This document shows positions 37,970-51,534 of a DNA stretch of 64,000 bases, one piece after another; position 1 is the stretch's first letter, and each line of letters begins with the position of its first letter. Origin of the DNA: Nothopassalora personata (taxonomy: Eukaryota > Ascomycota > Dothideomycetes > Mycosphaerellales > Mycosphaerellaceae); NCBI GenBank assembly GCA_033816765.1, contig CM066289.1, positions 1-64,000 of the forward strand, read 5' to 3'. Made by a program: the position numbers and the translations under genes. The notes beneath the pieces are model-generated. The model worked only from the letters and a program-made list of their open reading frames with translations, was not told the DNA's origin and ran no database searches.

Positions 37970-40900
37970 TAGTCTCTTAAAATCTAGCAAATCTAGAGCC
38001 TTAGTTAAGATATCCGCTATTTCTTCTGTTAGGGATATACTCTAGACTTATAACTTTATCTTGTACGTATTCTCGGACTAAGTGATATTATATATTAATA
38101 TGCTTAGACTTAGCGTAGTACTCGGGATTATTAGATAGTTCTATCGCGGATTTAGAATCCGTAGAGATAGAATTAAGGCCCGTATCTATACCTAGTTTAA
38201 GGTATAGATCTCTTAAAAAGAGAAATCCTTTTATAGTTTCTTTTAGGGCTATATACTCGGCTTTGCAACTTAATAGCGTAACCAATTCTTAAAGAATACT
38301 TCGCTAACTTATAGGCGCTTTAGGACCTAAAGTATAAATACATCCCGTAGTATGTTTTCTAGTCGTAAAATCACCCCCCCTACCCTAAATTAGCATCGCT
38401 ATAGCCTTTTAATAGGGGTGACGATTATACTTTATAGACTAGATTTAGCTCGTAAGCCTTAGGATCATTGAAGTATTTCTAAATCCTATTAAGGGCTTTA
38501 AAATACAAGCTATTAGGATTAGAAGCAAATTTAGCCACCTGCCTCCTAAGTAGCTAATATCTAGCCTAGTTTTAATAGCTAGATAGATTAAGGACCCTAC
38601 TTTAGCTTTAAAACCCGAGTATCTTCTAAACTAGCTTATTCCTTATTTTTCTCTAGACGGAGGCTTTTTTCTATAGGGCTACTAACTAGATTTAGGTCTC
38701 GCTTATTAAATCTAGTAAGGATCTTATCTAAATACTCTTTTTAAGATAGGGTAATAGACTTATTTTCGGGGTTACGAGTATCCTCGATCCCTAGATATTA
38801 ATTAATGTTGCCTAGATTGCTTAATTTAAGCGACTAAAAGAGATTATCCTTTAGTTCCCTTATTAGTCCTAAATTAGGACTAAATATAAGTATATTGTCT
38901 ACGTAGCATGTTATTATAATGCCTGTATTAGCGTTCTTAAACGCCGCCGCCTTGTCTTTCTTTAAAGGAATAAAGCCTATCCTCTTGAGGTATAATTCCT
39001 ATTATCTGGAGACTTGTTTTAAGGCGTATAGCGCCGTAATTTAACGATAAACTCTTAGAGTATTATCTTAAAACCTAAAGGCTATTCTACGTATAACTCT
39101 TTATCTATAGGGCTATTAGAGAACGCTAATTTAATGTCCCATTATTGTATCTCGTAGTCGTTATAAGCTGCATGATAGAATAAAGACTACTAAGTTTTAG
39201 GACGATAAGTAGTCTCGTTTTAACCTACTCTAAATATTTGTTTAAAGCCCTTTATAACCTACTAACTCTTATATTTAATTACATTACCTTTAGCCTTGGT
39301 TTTAATCTTATAACCCTACCGTTCTCTAAGGGCTACGCGATCTTTAGGTAGATTGACTAAGTCCTAAGTTTAAGCTTATTAAAGCCGTTAATCTTAGATT
39401 TTGTTAACTGTAGCTAATTATTTTTATTAGGACTACTTATTAGGTCTTTATAAGTAATAGGATCGGCCCTTTTTAGCCCGCTATAGTTAGCTAATAGCGC
39501 TAATTCGTCCTCTAATCTATTATCTATAAGTATTTTAGAAGTAGAAGATAGATTACGTAAAGTTCTAATTTCTTCGCTACTACAATCATTATTTAAGACT
39601 CTAGCGCTATTATTAACGCTGTTACGATCCTAAGTATTATTTATCTCTATAGATAAAGGGTCTACGTCATCTTTACTAAGGTCTAACGTAGTAGGACGAT
39701 TAATAATGTTCCTGTTTAGAGAGTTTTCGGACGAATGTACGCAAAAGTCGTAATTATTAAGGTTTATAGTAAGATTACAAGTCTCTACGCTATCGCTGGT
39801 ATTTTTACTATAACTTCCTAAGCGTAAACATTAATTTATTAGCTCGTTAGGCTTCGTAGCTATTTTATTTAGTTTATTAGAAGTATTATAATCCTTACTA
39901 AAACTCAACTTATTATTTACCTCGAAATTGCTAACTATAGTAGGTTCTTTGGTTTTAAGACTATCTAAATAGTTTCCCTCTAAGACCTTTACGTCTGTAG
40001 TAAAGATAAGACGATGTATATTAAGGTCTAGTAGTTCATAATTACCGTTATTGGTAGAACCTAATAGAATAGCCTTATTAAAGCGTGTCTCTAGCTTTTT
40101 AGGGCTAGGATTACAATAATATGCGATAGAACCAAAGATTCTTATATTACTTAGGTTAGGTTTTGTCCGGTACCTTAGTTCGTAGGGTGTTTTAAACCCT
40201 AAACTAGAGTGCAGGGTTCTATTATAGATATAAGCCAAACCGCTACTAAAACTGCTTCCCCCTATAGATAAGGAGGTAAATTAGACTCGTAGAATATGCA
40301 CTGCGTACTTTAGATACTATAGTATAGTTAGACCTTTCTATAATAGCGTTTTTTTAGAATAAAAAGATGCGCTAAATTTACAGACTATACCGCTATTTTT
40401 TAATAAGTCTAAAACTTCAATTCTTTAGATAGGAATCCTAAGGCATTATTAGATTTTAAGACCTTAAGTCTAGACCTTTTAGCGCTATTAGATGAAGAAT
40501 TTTCCGTACGAATTTTAAAGGCTTTAAAAGAACAAAAAGCATTAGATTCAGACTTACTAATATTTACCTGTATATATCTTGAAAAATTCTTAATAAAGCT
40601 AATAAAATAACAATATCCGCAATTAGTCCTAGGTTTTGTTCTATAGGACCGTAAATATCGAAACTAAATTTATCTAGAAAGGCTTCTACTTTTATGCTTC
40701 TATTAATATTAATTTCTTAAGTTATATTTACTTTAATACAAATTCCGTAATTTAAGAGCCTAGGATTGTATTTATCTACTTTTAAGCCTAATTTTTCTAA
40801 GACGTGAAAACTATTATATCCTAGTCTTTTATACTAAATTAGCAAATTATTTTCGCTAGAATTAATAGTGTAGTATATACTTTCTTTATATCTTTTTTAG

Positions 40901-41390
40901 GGGTAAAGATAGCTATTTTATATAGTGATTTTTCCTTAATAGCTCCAGTTATAAGAGTATTAACTTTACTATATAAATTCATAACTCTATTCTTAAGACG
41001 GGCATAGTAGTTACGGGCGTCTAATTACGATAGATTTATAAGATTTACGCCTATTTCGGGCTTATAAAGGTAATCCTTTAGAAGGACTACCTTATTTATA
41101 TCTTTAAATGCAATTTAATATCGCCGCGCCTATAAGATATTAATTCACCGGCGTTTCCCTTCCGTGAAAAAATTTAAATATCTTTAAACGTCGTAAAGTA
41201 ATCTCTATTTACTATAATATACCGGTAAGCGCCTAAATCTAGAATAAAATCCGTCGATTCTAAGCTTTTAGCGCTATTATTATCATTATTATTATTAGCG
41301 CTTAAAACAGCTATATCTTTGCCGTTAGAGTCCTCTATATTAGAGAATAGTAGTTCTTCTAGACTTTATTATATATATAATACTACGTAG
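37970..41390 (-). pseudogene. RIPed Ty1/Copia pol
   Basis: Minus-strand Ty1/Copia polyprotein in the copia order (protease, integrase, RT, RNase H). The protease box ILDLGAYRYI (ancestral form ILDSGA) is at about 41230-41270. The end of integrase (NRTLHSSLGFKTPYE, then PNLSNIRIFG) is in an open stretch at 39831-40238. RT has YVDN for YVDD near 38895 and the LVSSPIEK stretch near 38690. The RNase H end is at 38088-38285 (CKAEYIAL, then TDSKSAIEL, then SKHINI). Less broken than the Gypsy copies: two stretches of 65 and 135 codons are still open. No LTRs or gag were identified. Confidence 0.85.
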
Positions 41391-42060
41391 ATAAGTTATA
41401 CTTAATACTACTAGTCTAGTACTAGCTTTCTATAGCTAGAGTACGCTATTTAAGAGGGTTAAAATTATAATTGTTTTAAATGTTCTACCATCTTAACTAT
41501 TGACGTTACTCTTAGTATAACTATCTTACTACTAGTATAAGTATTCTTACTAGATACTAAGTATCTAGCTTTCAAAGTAATATTTAAGTAGATACTAACT
41601 ACTATACTTACTTTACTAGTTAATATCTTAGTTACGACTCTAAGATAGTATAATATTAGGGTTTTTCTCTATAACTTATTAAATAGCTTAACCTTAGCTA
41701 AAAACGGCTAACGCCGGACTCTCGGCTTCTAATATAGCTAGAACTATATATAATATAACTATCTTAAGATTTAGAGCGCGATTGACGGTCTAGAAGTTAA
41801 TTTATATAGATAAATCAAGATTTCTTATTATAAATTCTTCTAGACCTACTTCTAAGAATAGGTACGCCTATAGAATAGATTATAAAGCGTAGAAAGTTTT
41901 AGTAGTCTATACGTAAGGTATATAAGTACTAATATTAGCCCTTTGGAAGGACTAAGGACAATAGAGTCCATATTACTCTTTTATAAAAGACTTATCCTTT
42001 ATTTTACCTTTTAGTCCTTAGTCTGACTTCCTTTATATCTACTATAGCTTATAACTTTAC
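41391..42060 (-). repeat. R2 copy, inverted
   Basis: Reverse-complement match to R2, including the hairpin region (about 41620-41660) and the TTATAAATTCTTCTAGACCTACTTC block. It separates the two copia segments. Confidence 0.6.
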
Positions 42061-42099
42061 TATATCCTATAAGATAATATACTCCTATAATTAACGTTA

Positions 42100-42550
42100 T
42101 TCTATAAAGTTTTAGCTTTATTATTTACGCTATTATAATTGGAATTATCATTTACCTCTATAGTTAGCGGGCCTAAGTTATTGTTACTAAGCTCTAGTAA
42201 GACAAAACAATTAGTATTATTCCTTTAAAGTAAATTATTCGGTAAAATTAAGCTAAAATTATTATTATTAAGGTTTATAGTAGAACTAGAAGCCTCTATA
42301 CCAGAGCTAATATATTTCTTAGTACAATCTAAACGTAATATCCTATTTCTTAGCTTATTAGGCTTCTTAGCCTTTGAATTCTACTTACTAGAGGCGCTAT
42401 TATCCTTAAAGTATAACTTATTATTTACCTTAAATTTCCTAATAGTAGTAGGTTCTTTATCTTTAGGACTATCTTAACATATTTTCCTTAGGAACTTTAC
42501 CTCTCTAGTGTATACTATATAATAAAAATTAAAGTCTAGTTATTAATTTA
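42100..42550 (-). mobile_element. Second Ty1/Copia fragment
   Basis: Matches 39590-40040 of the copia pol (region after the integrase core), same strand, with shared blocks such as TTATTATTAAGGTTTATAGTA and AACTTATTATTTACCT. More RIPed than the first. It shows that at least two copies existed here, which is what triggers RIP. Confidence 0.7.
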
Positions 42551-42779
42551 TAATCTTTATTTAGCTACGAAGAATAGTATAAAGGGGTATAAAGTACCAT
42601 AAGAAGATGGATTATATAAGTACTATATAAATAGTACGAGCTCTAGTAGAAAGATACTAGAAGATAATAAAACATTTTAAGAAGTTATAATTATAATTGT
42701 ATTAAATAGCTTACTTTCGCTACTTTAGGCTAGTTCTGGCCTGGCGATATAAAACATCGATTATATACGTCGTATTACG

Positions 42780-45700
42780 TATATAATAAAGTCTAGAAGG
42801 CTATATCCTTACTAGATAGGAAGCTAGATTATTAGTTAGATTGTTCTTAATAGAAGCTATTAAAAATTTGCTTCTAAGTAAAGAACTATCTACGTAATAA
42901 TTACGTAGCGTAGAAGGTTCTAAAAGTCTATACTCAATATTAGTTTATAAGATTTATATAGCTACTTATTAAAGTGCTCTTAGCTATAAAGTAGATATAA
43001 ACTACTACTCTTAGTACTTAATATCTTAGTTACGATCCTAAGATAGTAGAATACTAGAGCTTTCGTTTATAACGCTATAAATAACTCGACTATGCCGTAA
43101 TAGGCTAGGACCGGACTAGCGGCTTTTAACATAGCTAGAATATATAAGTTCCTAACTATATTGAAATCTAGAGCGCTCTAGACGCTCTATAAGTCAAGTT
43201 CTAGTATTAAATACAATGTTCTAGCTATAACATAACTTCTTATAAATCTACTTCTAAGAATATATATGCCTACGTAATAGATTATGTAGTATAGAAGGCT
43301 CCAGGAGTCTATATTTAAATGTCAATAAGAGTAGAATCAGCCCTCTAGATATATATAAGTAACGAAGTAAGTTCTACTATTCTTACTACGATATCTACTA
43401 CTTGCCTACTATTTACTACGACTATCCTATAAATCCTAAGGCTAGCTTCTACTATAACCTACCTTTCTAATACTAACGGTATATAGATATCTAGTATTAG
43501 GCCTTTAGATAGGCTGAGGAATAAGTCTCCCTACTACCTTTATATACCTAACCTATTCTTTGTTTTACCACTAATCCTTTAGGCTAACTTCTACTATATC
43601 TACTCTAGCTAATATAGCTAATATATCTTATAACGCTAATATATTCTAAAACTAGTACATTAAAGTTAGATTATAGTAGAAGCTAGCCCTAGGAATACGT
43701 AGTAAAGTTATAGTAAATTAAGAATAATAGTTAATATAATACTTATAAGAGTAGTAGACCTACTTAGTTACTTTACTCTATCTAATAAGCTAATTATACT
43801 CCTATTTATATTTTATTATAGATTCTTAGAATATTCTAAGCCGCTTAATCTATCATAAAGGCCTTACTTCTCTAAGTAGTAGATTTATAAGAAGTTATAT
43901 GTAGAGTATTCTAATTAAAAATCTAGTACTCTATCTAGTAAACCTAGAACTCTTTAGATTCTAAAATATACGTAATACTACGTATAAAACTTATATTTAG
44001 TACTACTAGCTTGGTAAAATTATAAGAAGTTAGAACTATAGCTTTCTTTACTAGCTTACTCTAGCTAATATAGGCTAGTACTAGACTAGTATGTTACGGT
44101 TCGGTACGATAGTGTTATAGTTCGGTACGATTGTACACGTAGAGGAACTTTATTAGATAAGAAGACGAGCAGACGAGTAGATAACTAGATAAGCAGTCGA
44201 GCAGTCGAGCTTAGTCTAATTAGCGTGGAGGAACTTCATTAGATAAGTAGACGAGTAGACGAGCAGATAAGCAGATAAGCAGTCGAGCAGTCGAGCAGTC
44301 GAGCTTAGTCTAATTAGTTACGCTAAGACATAGCACTATATAGACGACGCTTCTTTACGAGTAGATAGGAGCCTCGTGCTTAACTTATTTCAAGTATACA
44401 CTATATACTGTTTAGGACTACTACCTTCTCAACGAGTTAGAGACATTACTGCAAAGAACTAAGCCCGGTTAGGATAACGTATCGCGGTTCCTAACATAGT
44501 AGTACTAGAAATAAGACATATATAAAGTAAGGAAGAGCTAAGAAATTCTTAAATTCTTATAAGGAAAGCTAGATTATTAATTAGTATATTCTAAATATAG
44601 ATTATTATAAATCTGCTTTAAAGTAATACCTACGTGATAAATATCTTTCGTAAAAGGCTCTAGGAGTCTATACTTAAGGTATATAAATACTAGTAATTTT
44701 TAGTTTGTAAGCTTTATCTAGCTACTTAGTAATATATTATTAGCTATTGAGTAGATACAATCCACTATTTTAGAAGTTACTATCTTAGTCATAATAGTTA
44801 TGGTTCTAAGCTAGTTTAATCTTCTAACTTTTCTCTAAAATACTTTAAATAACTTAACTATAGCTAGGATATACTAGCGATAGACTTATTAATACAATTT
44901 ACGCTAGAAGTAGTTAGTTTCTAACTAAATAGAAAGCTATAATACTATAGGTAGAAAAGAAATTAAGTTATAGAATAAAATAGAATACTCTAGAGATAAC
45001 TTATTATAAATCTCATTCTAGAAGCTTATTTCTTATTACTAGAAATAATATAATTATAGCCGACGTAGTCTACGGTCTAACTAGCGCCTCTATATATACT
45101 TATAACTAGTTAGACTCTAATTATATTGAATTCTAGAACGCTCTAAGTGGTCTAGGAGTTAAGTTATAGAATTAAATAGAATGTTTAAGTTCTTATAAAT
45201 CTACTTCTAAGATTAATCATTTCTACGTAGTAGATTACGTTTATTATATTAAATAACATTCTATATGAATGTGTTTAGTCTTAGCGTAGTATAAAACCTT
45301 AATTTATAATAGGAGGTAATTAGAGAGTAGGTGTAAAATTATAGTAAACTAAGGATAATAGTTAATATAAAAGTCCTAAGAGTAGTAGACCTAGTTAGTT
45401 ACTTTAGCCTATCTAATAGACTAATTCTACTCCTATTTATGTTTTCTAATAAGCCTCTAGATTATTCTACGCTATATAATCTAATATATAGGCGTTACTC
45501 TACTTAGACGTAGATCTATATTTAAAGTAGGTTTATAGCGGAAGCTAACCTTATAAGTTATAATAAAGTCGTTAAAACTTAGAGATAATAGTTAATAAAT
45601 ATAATAGTGATAAGAGTAGTAGACTTAGTTATTTATACCTATATAGATAGCTATATCTACTCTTAGTAATATTTAGGTATAGACTCTAAACACCTTCTAT

Positions 45701-48000
45701 GCTATATAATATATTACGTAGGCACTATTATAGTCGTAAGTAGATTTATAAGAGCTTATAACTAGAATATTCTATTCTATTCTATAACTTAACTTCTAGA
45801 CCGCATAGAGCGTTAAAGATTTTAATATAGTTAGAAAGTGACTAGTTCTAACTATATTGGGAGCTACTAGTTAAGCGCTTACCTACTACGGCTATAGTTA
45901 AATAATTTATAGTATTATAATTAGAAGTTCTAGTTTTATACTTATTTAGAATTATAACTAAGATAGCAACTCCTAAGAATAGTAGTTTCTATGTACTTTA
46001 TAGCTAATAGCACTTTACTTAAGAGCTATATAAAGCTTAGAAACTAATATAAACTGAAGCTCTAGACTTACTAGATTAAAACTATAGCTAATACTAGGCT
46101 ACTACTTCTTTTATCCTATTAAGAATATTATTGGCCCTACTGAGGCTTCTAATATAGCTAGCTATTATAAGTTTATTATACTCTTTTCCCTATATTAAAG
46201 GATTTTTTACTATATAAAGTATTTTATAAGGGGTTAATTAGTGAAAGATAACCCTTAATTATAGAGCTATATATAAAAGAGCTATATATAAAGGTCTTAG
46301 TCTAAGAACTTGTTAATAAGAATAATAATAAAAGCTAGTATCTTACCTATTTTTCCTTTAACGTAATATAATACCTTAAAAGAAAGTTATAACTTTTAAA
46401 CTAAACTAATTTAATCAGTAAATAACGGCTAGCTCTATAACTATAGACTAAATCTTCGCCTACTATACATAGGTATACCTAGGAGGTTTTAGGGTTTGGT
46501 ATGGTAAATAGCTATTATATCTCCTTTAGACACCTAGAGCCTTCTATACTATATAATCTATAACGTAGGTAGTTTCTTCCTTAGAAGTAGAGCTATATAA
46601 TAGCTTAAATCTAAAACATTTAATTAAATAAATAATCTAGCTTCCCTTCTAGTAATAATAATAACTTTTAGATTTTATTATATATATAATACTATATCTA
46701 TAACTTACATTAAGTACCGCTAAGCTACTACTAGCCTAAAGTAGCTAGAGTAAGCTAGAGTAAGCCATTTTAGAGAGTTATAAATATAACTTTCTAGAAT
46801 ATTCTTATATCTTCTATTCCTACTAGAACTTATACTATCTTAATAAAGTACTTATACTACCCTTTCATACTATTTTATACTAGTTTATACTTTACTAAGT
46901 AGCTTTATTAAGGTTCCAAGCTAATATTACTACGTCTTATAGCCTCTTTAACATTACGTATACCTATACCTTTATAGCCTCTATATACCTAGTTCTAGTA
47001 TATTAGTAGGCTATTTATCTAGTCTTTAGAAGAAAGTATAGCCTATAACCCCCAATATAAGTACTATAACCTTAATAAGTATTACCTTTATTAGAAAGGT
47101 AGGTTGTAGCGGAAGCTAGCCTTAGAATTTATAAGATAGTCGTAGTAAATAGTAGGTATAAGAGCAGTAAGTAGTAGTAAGAGTATTAGAACTTACTTCG
47201 TTACTTATGCCTATCTAGAGGGCTAATTTTACTCTTATTTATATTCGATTATAGACTCCTAGAACTTTCTATACTACGTAACCTATTACGTAGGTATATA
47301 TATTCTTAGAAGTGGATTTATAAGAAGTTATAACTGAAACATTCTATTTAATTATATAACTTAACTTCTAGACCGCCTAGAGCGTTCTAGATTTAAACAT
47401 GACTAGAGACTAACATATTCAAACTATATAAGGAGCCGCTAGTCTAGTCCTAGCCCTTTACGGCTATAGTGGATTTATTTATAGCGTTATAAACAAAAGC
47501 TCTAATATTCTACTATCTTAGGATTATAACTAAGATAGTAACTACTAAGAATAGTATTTTATATTCCCATTACAGCTAAGAGCACTTCGCTAAGTAGCTA
47601 TATAAAGCTTATAAATTAATAACCTTTATAAAGCTTATAGGACTATATTAGTTAAAAGACTTTATATAGTTATAGATAAAGGGCTATTAGCTATAAGGTA
47701 GATGAAAACAATTATTACTAGTAATTACTATCTTCATTACAATTCTAAAACTATATAATACTTAAACTTTGTTTATAGCGCCGTAAATAGTTTTAACTCT
47801 AGCCCATAAGAGGCTAGCGCCGGACTAGGTTCTCTCTATCGTGCTAGAACTGCTTAATTTTATACTAGGTTTAAATCTAGAAGGCACTAGGCTATCTAGA
47901 ACTTAATCTATACAATAGAATAGAATGTTATAGTTATTACTTCTTATAAATCTACTTCTAAGTATAATTACGCTACGTATTAAGCCTTCTAGATCTCATG
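42780..48000. repeat. Cluster of R2 repeats in both orientations
   Basis: At least five more R2 copies or pieces: inverted at about 42870-43475, direct at about 43640-44091 (continuing after the solo LTR), 45300-45480 and 45520-46040, a direct near-complete one at 47085-47620, and inverted pieces at 47690-48000. Markers are GGTAGGTTGTAGCGGAAGC, the AGAAGTGGATTTATAAGAAG block and the ACTATCTTAG/CTAAGATAGT hairpin. No coding capacity. An 81-codon frame at 47998-48243 overlaps R2-like sequence and is not supported as a gene. Confidence 0.65.
44092..44496 (+). mobile_element. Solo LTR, little RIP, target duplication TAGTA
   Basis: 405 bp, starts TGTTACGGTTCGG and ends GCGGTTCCTAACA, flanked by TAGTA at 44087-44091 and 44497-44501. 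Homologous in reverse to 13766-14095. Internally it has two tandem ~80-bp units (starting GAGGAACTT), each with runs of CAGTCGAG. Inserted into R2 DNA. The orientation given is arbitrary. Confidence 0.9.
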
Positions 48001-49430
48001 ATATATAAAGGAGTATATATAGATCTTACATTTCAAACCGTTAGTCTAGTACTAGCCTTGTACGGCTTAAATGCGTTATTTTGGAGAGGTATAACAATAA
48101 CTTTCGTATATATTCTAGTATCTAAAATATTAACGTGCCTTAGTATAGCTATCTTACTTTTAGTAGAAGTACCCTTACTATATACTAGATATGTAGCTTA
48201 TAAACGAGTATTATTAGTCTACCTGTATCTAGGGCTGGAATAACTAACTTATACCGGCAAAAATTGCTTAGTTTTTCCCGCATTTATAAACCTACTAAAA
48301 AAGTAGTGGAAAAAGTAGACTTCTTTAACTTTTTATTTCAAATTCTAAATCCTTAGGATCGAAATACCTTAGAAAGAATATAGATACTACTCTCTACCTA
48401 ATATATACCTAAAGTTAGAGAGGGTTAAAGGTGTAGAGATAAGAGGGTAGGACCTAGTATAGAATCTTAACTATAATACCTATATAGATCTAATAAAGAG
48501 AACCCTAGGGCTCTACGAGATATATAAAAGCAATATAGAAAGCATATAGTAGTATAGTAGGCTAATAGTAGTAACAATAATAATAATAGTCTTTTAAGAG
48601 AAAGATTTAGTCCTAGAAGTACTATATTACTAAGACTCTCTTATACTAACGGCTATAAAAGTAAGTAAGGAACTCTATATCTATATAAGATAGTTTAAAA
48701 TAGGTATATTTAAAGGTTATACTCTATTAGCCCTTAGGGTAAATACTAAAATAATAGTAGAAAAGAGTAAGCCCTAGTAGAGACTATCTACTATTAAGTC
48801 TCTATAGATTTTATGAATAGTATCTTAAGGGTCTCTAGAGTATTATCTAGTAGTATAAGAAGTATAGTAAAATTATAAAAGTAGTACTAGTCTCTTAAAA
48901 TAAAGGAGAGAGATATTATACTATATTATAAACATTCTATTATACTAAAATATAGTATTAGTATTTATATAAAGTAATAGAGAAAAGGGATCTTACTATA
49001 ATATAAATAAATACATTAAACTAATAGTCTTCTTCTAAGTAGGTTTATCTTAAATAGAAGTTAGTTAGAGATTAATAAAATAGTAAATAGAGTACTTACT
49101 TAGATAGAATAAATTTTTTAAAGAGGTTCTTCTTTCCCTTTCGGACGGCGGTACCCCTAAATAGAGATTAGTAAAGTAGAATAAAAGATATATAAACAGT
49201 ATATACTTAGGAGGGCCCCTCTTTTTAGGGAGGGTAGGAGGAGGAATAGGAGATATCTTCTAAAGAAGATAGAAGTATCTTTTTTAGAAGGAAGGTAGAA
49301 AATAAAGTAGTTTCTCTCTTTTCTAAAGAAGAAAGAAAGGAAGAAGAAGAGGAAGAGAAAAGAGAAAATAGATATACTCAGAAGATTCTAGACTATTCTA
49401 GAATAGTCTTAGGTTTAATACTAGGAGTAA
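48001..49430. other. RIPed DNA with purine-rich coding-like traces
   Basis: No open frame. 49240-49380 is a strongly purine-rich (AG) plus-strand stretch that would encode a Lys/Arg/Glu-rich tail. Protein-like fragments with stops at likely Gln codons occur from 48340 onward, but in shifting frames and without a recognisable family. Confidence 0.4.
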
Positions 49431-49435
49431 GTAAG

Positions 49436-49572
49436 AACTAAAATAGTACGTAAGATTTAAAATAGTACGTAAGAACTAAAGTAGTATGTAAGAACTAAAG
49501 TAGTACGTAAGAACTAAGGTAGTACGTAAGAACTAAAGCAGTACGTAAGAACTAAAGTAGTATATAAGAACT
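49436..49572. repeat. 19-bp minisatellite
   Basis: About seven copies of GTAGTACGTAAGAACTAAA with single-base variants (CGT to TGT or TAT, AAAGT to AAGGT), ending just left of the solo LTR at 49595. Confidence 0.85.
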
Positions 49573-49594
49573 AGAGTTATAGAAAGTAACTAAA

Positions 49595-49954
49595 TGTTAT
49601 GTCTCGTTCTAGGGCTAGTCTCAAAAGAGAGATAAGTTAAGTAACGTGGCGGTATTCTTTAGAGAGGCTAAAGTAAGCTAAGCGAAGATAAATGATTAGG
49701 GTAAGAGTATATTCTAGTTAGTGAGATAGTAACATAAGTTAATCACATCGAAACTATAAGGGATTCTTAGCGTTCCTAAATATAAAGGAGATTCGTAGAT
49801 CTCGATAATTAGTCTAATTATTCTAAGTATGAGTAGTCTAATTAGTCTAAGCATAAGCAGTCTAATCGCCCTAAGTCTAAGCGCTTAGGTAGGATGAGTC
49901 ACGTGCTCGTCTCGTTATTATAATTCTAGGGTCTATAGGAATTATTCCGTAACA
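49595..49954. mobile_element. Solo LTR, largely unRIPed, target duplication CTAAA
   Basis: 360 bp, starts TGTTATGTCTCG and ends TTCCGTAACA, flanked by CTAAA at 49590-49594 and 49955-49959. The core CTTAGCGTTCCTAAATATAA is shared with the LTRs at 6024-6452 and 13095-13490, so it is a relative of the nested Ty3/Gypsy family. A tandem block of AGTCTAAT-type units replaces that family's 33-bp units. Confidence 0.9.
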
Positions 49955-50235
49955 CTAAAGTAGGGTAGGTTCTAAGAAATTAAGTATATAGAGTATAGTA
50001 TGAATTTAGTTTAAGCCTCAATTTACTTTATGATACTTCTATATCTTAGTAATTAATCCTATATCTCTACAATTAAAGAACTAAGATAGATAATAGTACT
50101 TAATAATATAGAATAAAGAGACGTATATATAGACGACTCTTTAGGAAACTATTTTAACTTTACTAATTACTTTAGTTTTAAGAGAACATTTTATAATAAA
50201 TATAAGAGTAAGATAAAACAAGTAATTATAGGATA

Positions 50236-50482
50236 TGTTAAGATGTAGCATCTTAAGGGGAGCTAACAGTTAGGTTGTGATCTAATAGCCTAAGGCATCC
50301 ACGATAACTTAGCTTATCGGAAGACACCTTCTCTCCCCTTTAGCTTAGATAGACATTAAACACAACTAACGCATTGGTTCCTAATATATTGCTGTATGCC
50401 CTATGGCTGTTAGCTAGTTGAAGATTAATCTCTTACTCCACTCCGATACTAACTACGTATCCTATTAGGTCTTAACTTAATA
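50236..50482. mobile_element. Solo LTR, unRIPed, target duplication GGATA
   Basis: 247 bp, starts TGTTAAGATG and ends CTTAACTTAATA (ancestral ...TTAACA, giving matching inverted ends TGTTAAG/CTTAACA), flanked by GGATA at 50231-50235 and 50483-50487. Normal CpA/TpG content. No other copy in the window. Confidence 0.85.
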
Positions 50483-50567
50483 GGATATAACTTATTATCT
50501 CTAGACAGTAGTAGATCTAATATCTACTTTAAAAGATATAGTTTAAGCTATTATATAATTATTTTAT

Positions 50568-50939
50568 TATAGAGATTAGTATAGTATAGAATAGAATTTA
50601 TTAGGACTATAACCAACTATCTAAAGAAGGTTTACTAAATAACTCTCTATAGTCCTTTTATCCTCCCTATCTATAATATCTTTAACTTTCTCTAGATAAA
50701 TTCTAGGATCTTCTAGATCTAACGCTCTTTCTAATATATATTAGTAAAGTATAATCTTAGTTAGTAGATAACAACTTACTAATATGAAACTCCTTAATAT
50801 AGTAGTTTAGTATAGACTCTTTTAGTCTTGCTATATTAGTAAAGATTACTTTATTATCTTTATTTCTCTCTATTAAGGTATCTAGTAGTTCTACTACTTT
50901 GTTATTAGTCTTAATACTAATTGTAGCATAAAAAGACAT
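50568..50939 (-). pseudogene. Small two-exon gene broken by RIP stops
   Basis: Minus strand. ATG at 50937-50939; exon 1 runs to 50780 (53 codons plus one base). A 49-bp intron follows (50779-50731) with GTAAGT donor, TACTAAC branch site and TAG acceptor, and splicing keeps the frame. Exon 2 reads on with Leu/Glu/Lys-rich sequence until TAG at 50621-50623 (fits a Gln codon), then on to TAA near 50577. The product would be a small, highly charged, helical protein of roughly 110 residues. I do not recognise the family. It sits about 600 bp from, and divergent to, the helicase-like pseudogene, a possible head-to-head pair. Confidence 0.65.
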
Positions 50940-51534
50940 ATCTTAAGTACTATTAGTATACTATTATTATATAATTAAAGAGAACTTACTTTATTTATTA
51001 ATTAGAAAAAAAGAACTAGTAAGTGTTTTACTACTTTATTAAGTTTTTAAAGTTTTATCTAGTAGATAAAGTTAGTAGAATACTATAGAAATAGTACAAG
51101 TACTTACTTTAATAAACTTATAATAACTATAGAGTTTATTATTTAGGTAGTAAGTTAACTAGAGTAAATATTAGTATAATAGTAATATAATGTTTCTAAT
51201 ATAGTTAATAATATACTTACTTTAGTAAAGGTTAATAAAATAATAAGATATAGAAAGTAAATTAGATTTAGAGGATAAAGAAAGAAAGAGAAAGAAGGAT
51301 AGAAAAGAGAACGTATATATAGATCTTAAGTATAACTACTTTGGATTAAATAATTACTTTAATTATAAGGTTTCTAGAATCTTCTAGAGCTTTGTTAGTT
51401 TAGACGCTTACTAAGAAATCTAGATATATAATAGTCTCTTTTATCTCTTAAAACTTACTTCGTTTTACTTACCTAAAGGAAACTACTTAAGATTATATTT
51501 ATTAAAGAACTTACTACCTACTACTTTATTTAAA

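Noticed and set aside
47998..48243. 81-codon frame rich in hydrophobic residues, membrane-protein-like
   Set aside because: It overlaps R2-like sequence and reflects AT-rich composition; no homologue or gene context.
49436..49572. Possible CRISPR-like array
   Set aside because: Units are contiguous 19-bp tandem repeats without spacers, in a eukaryotic chromosome.
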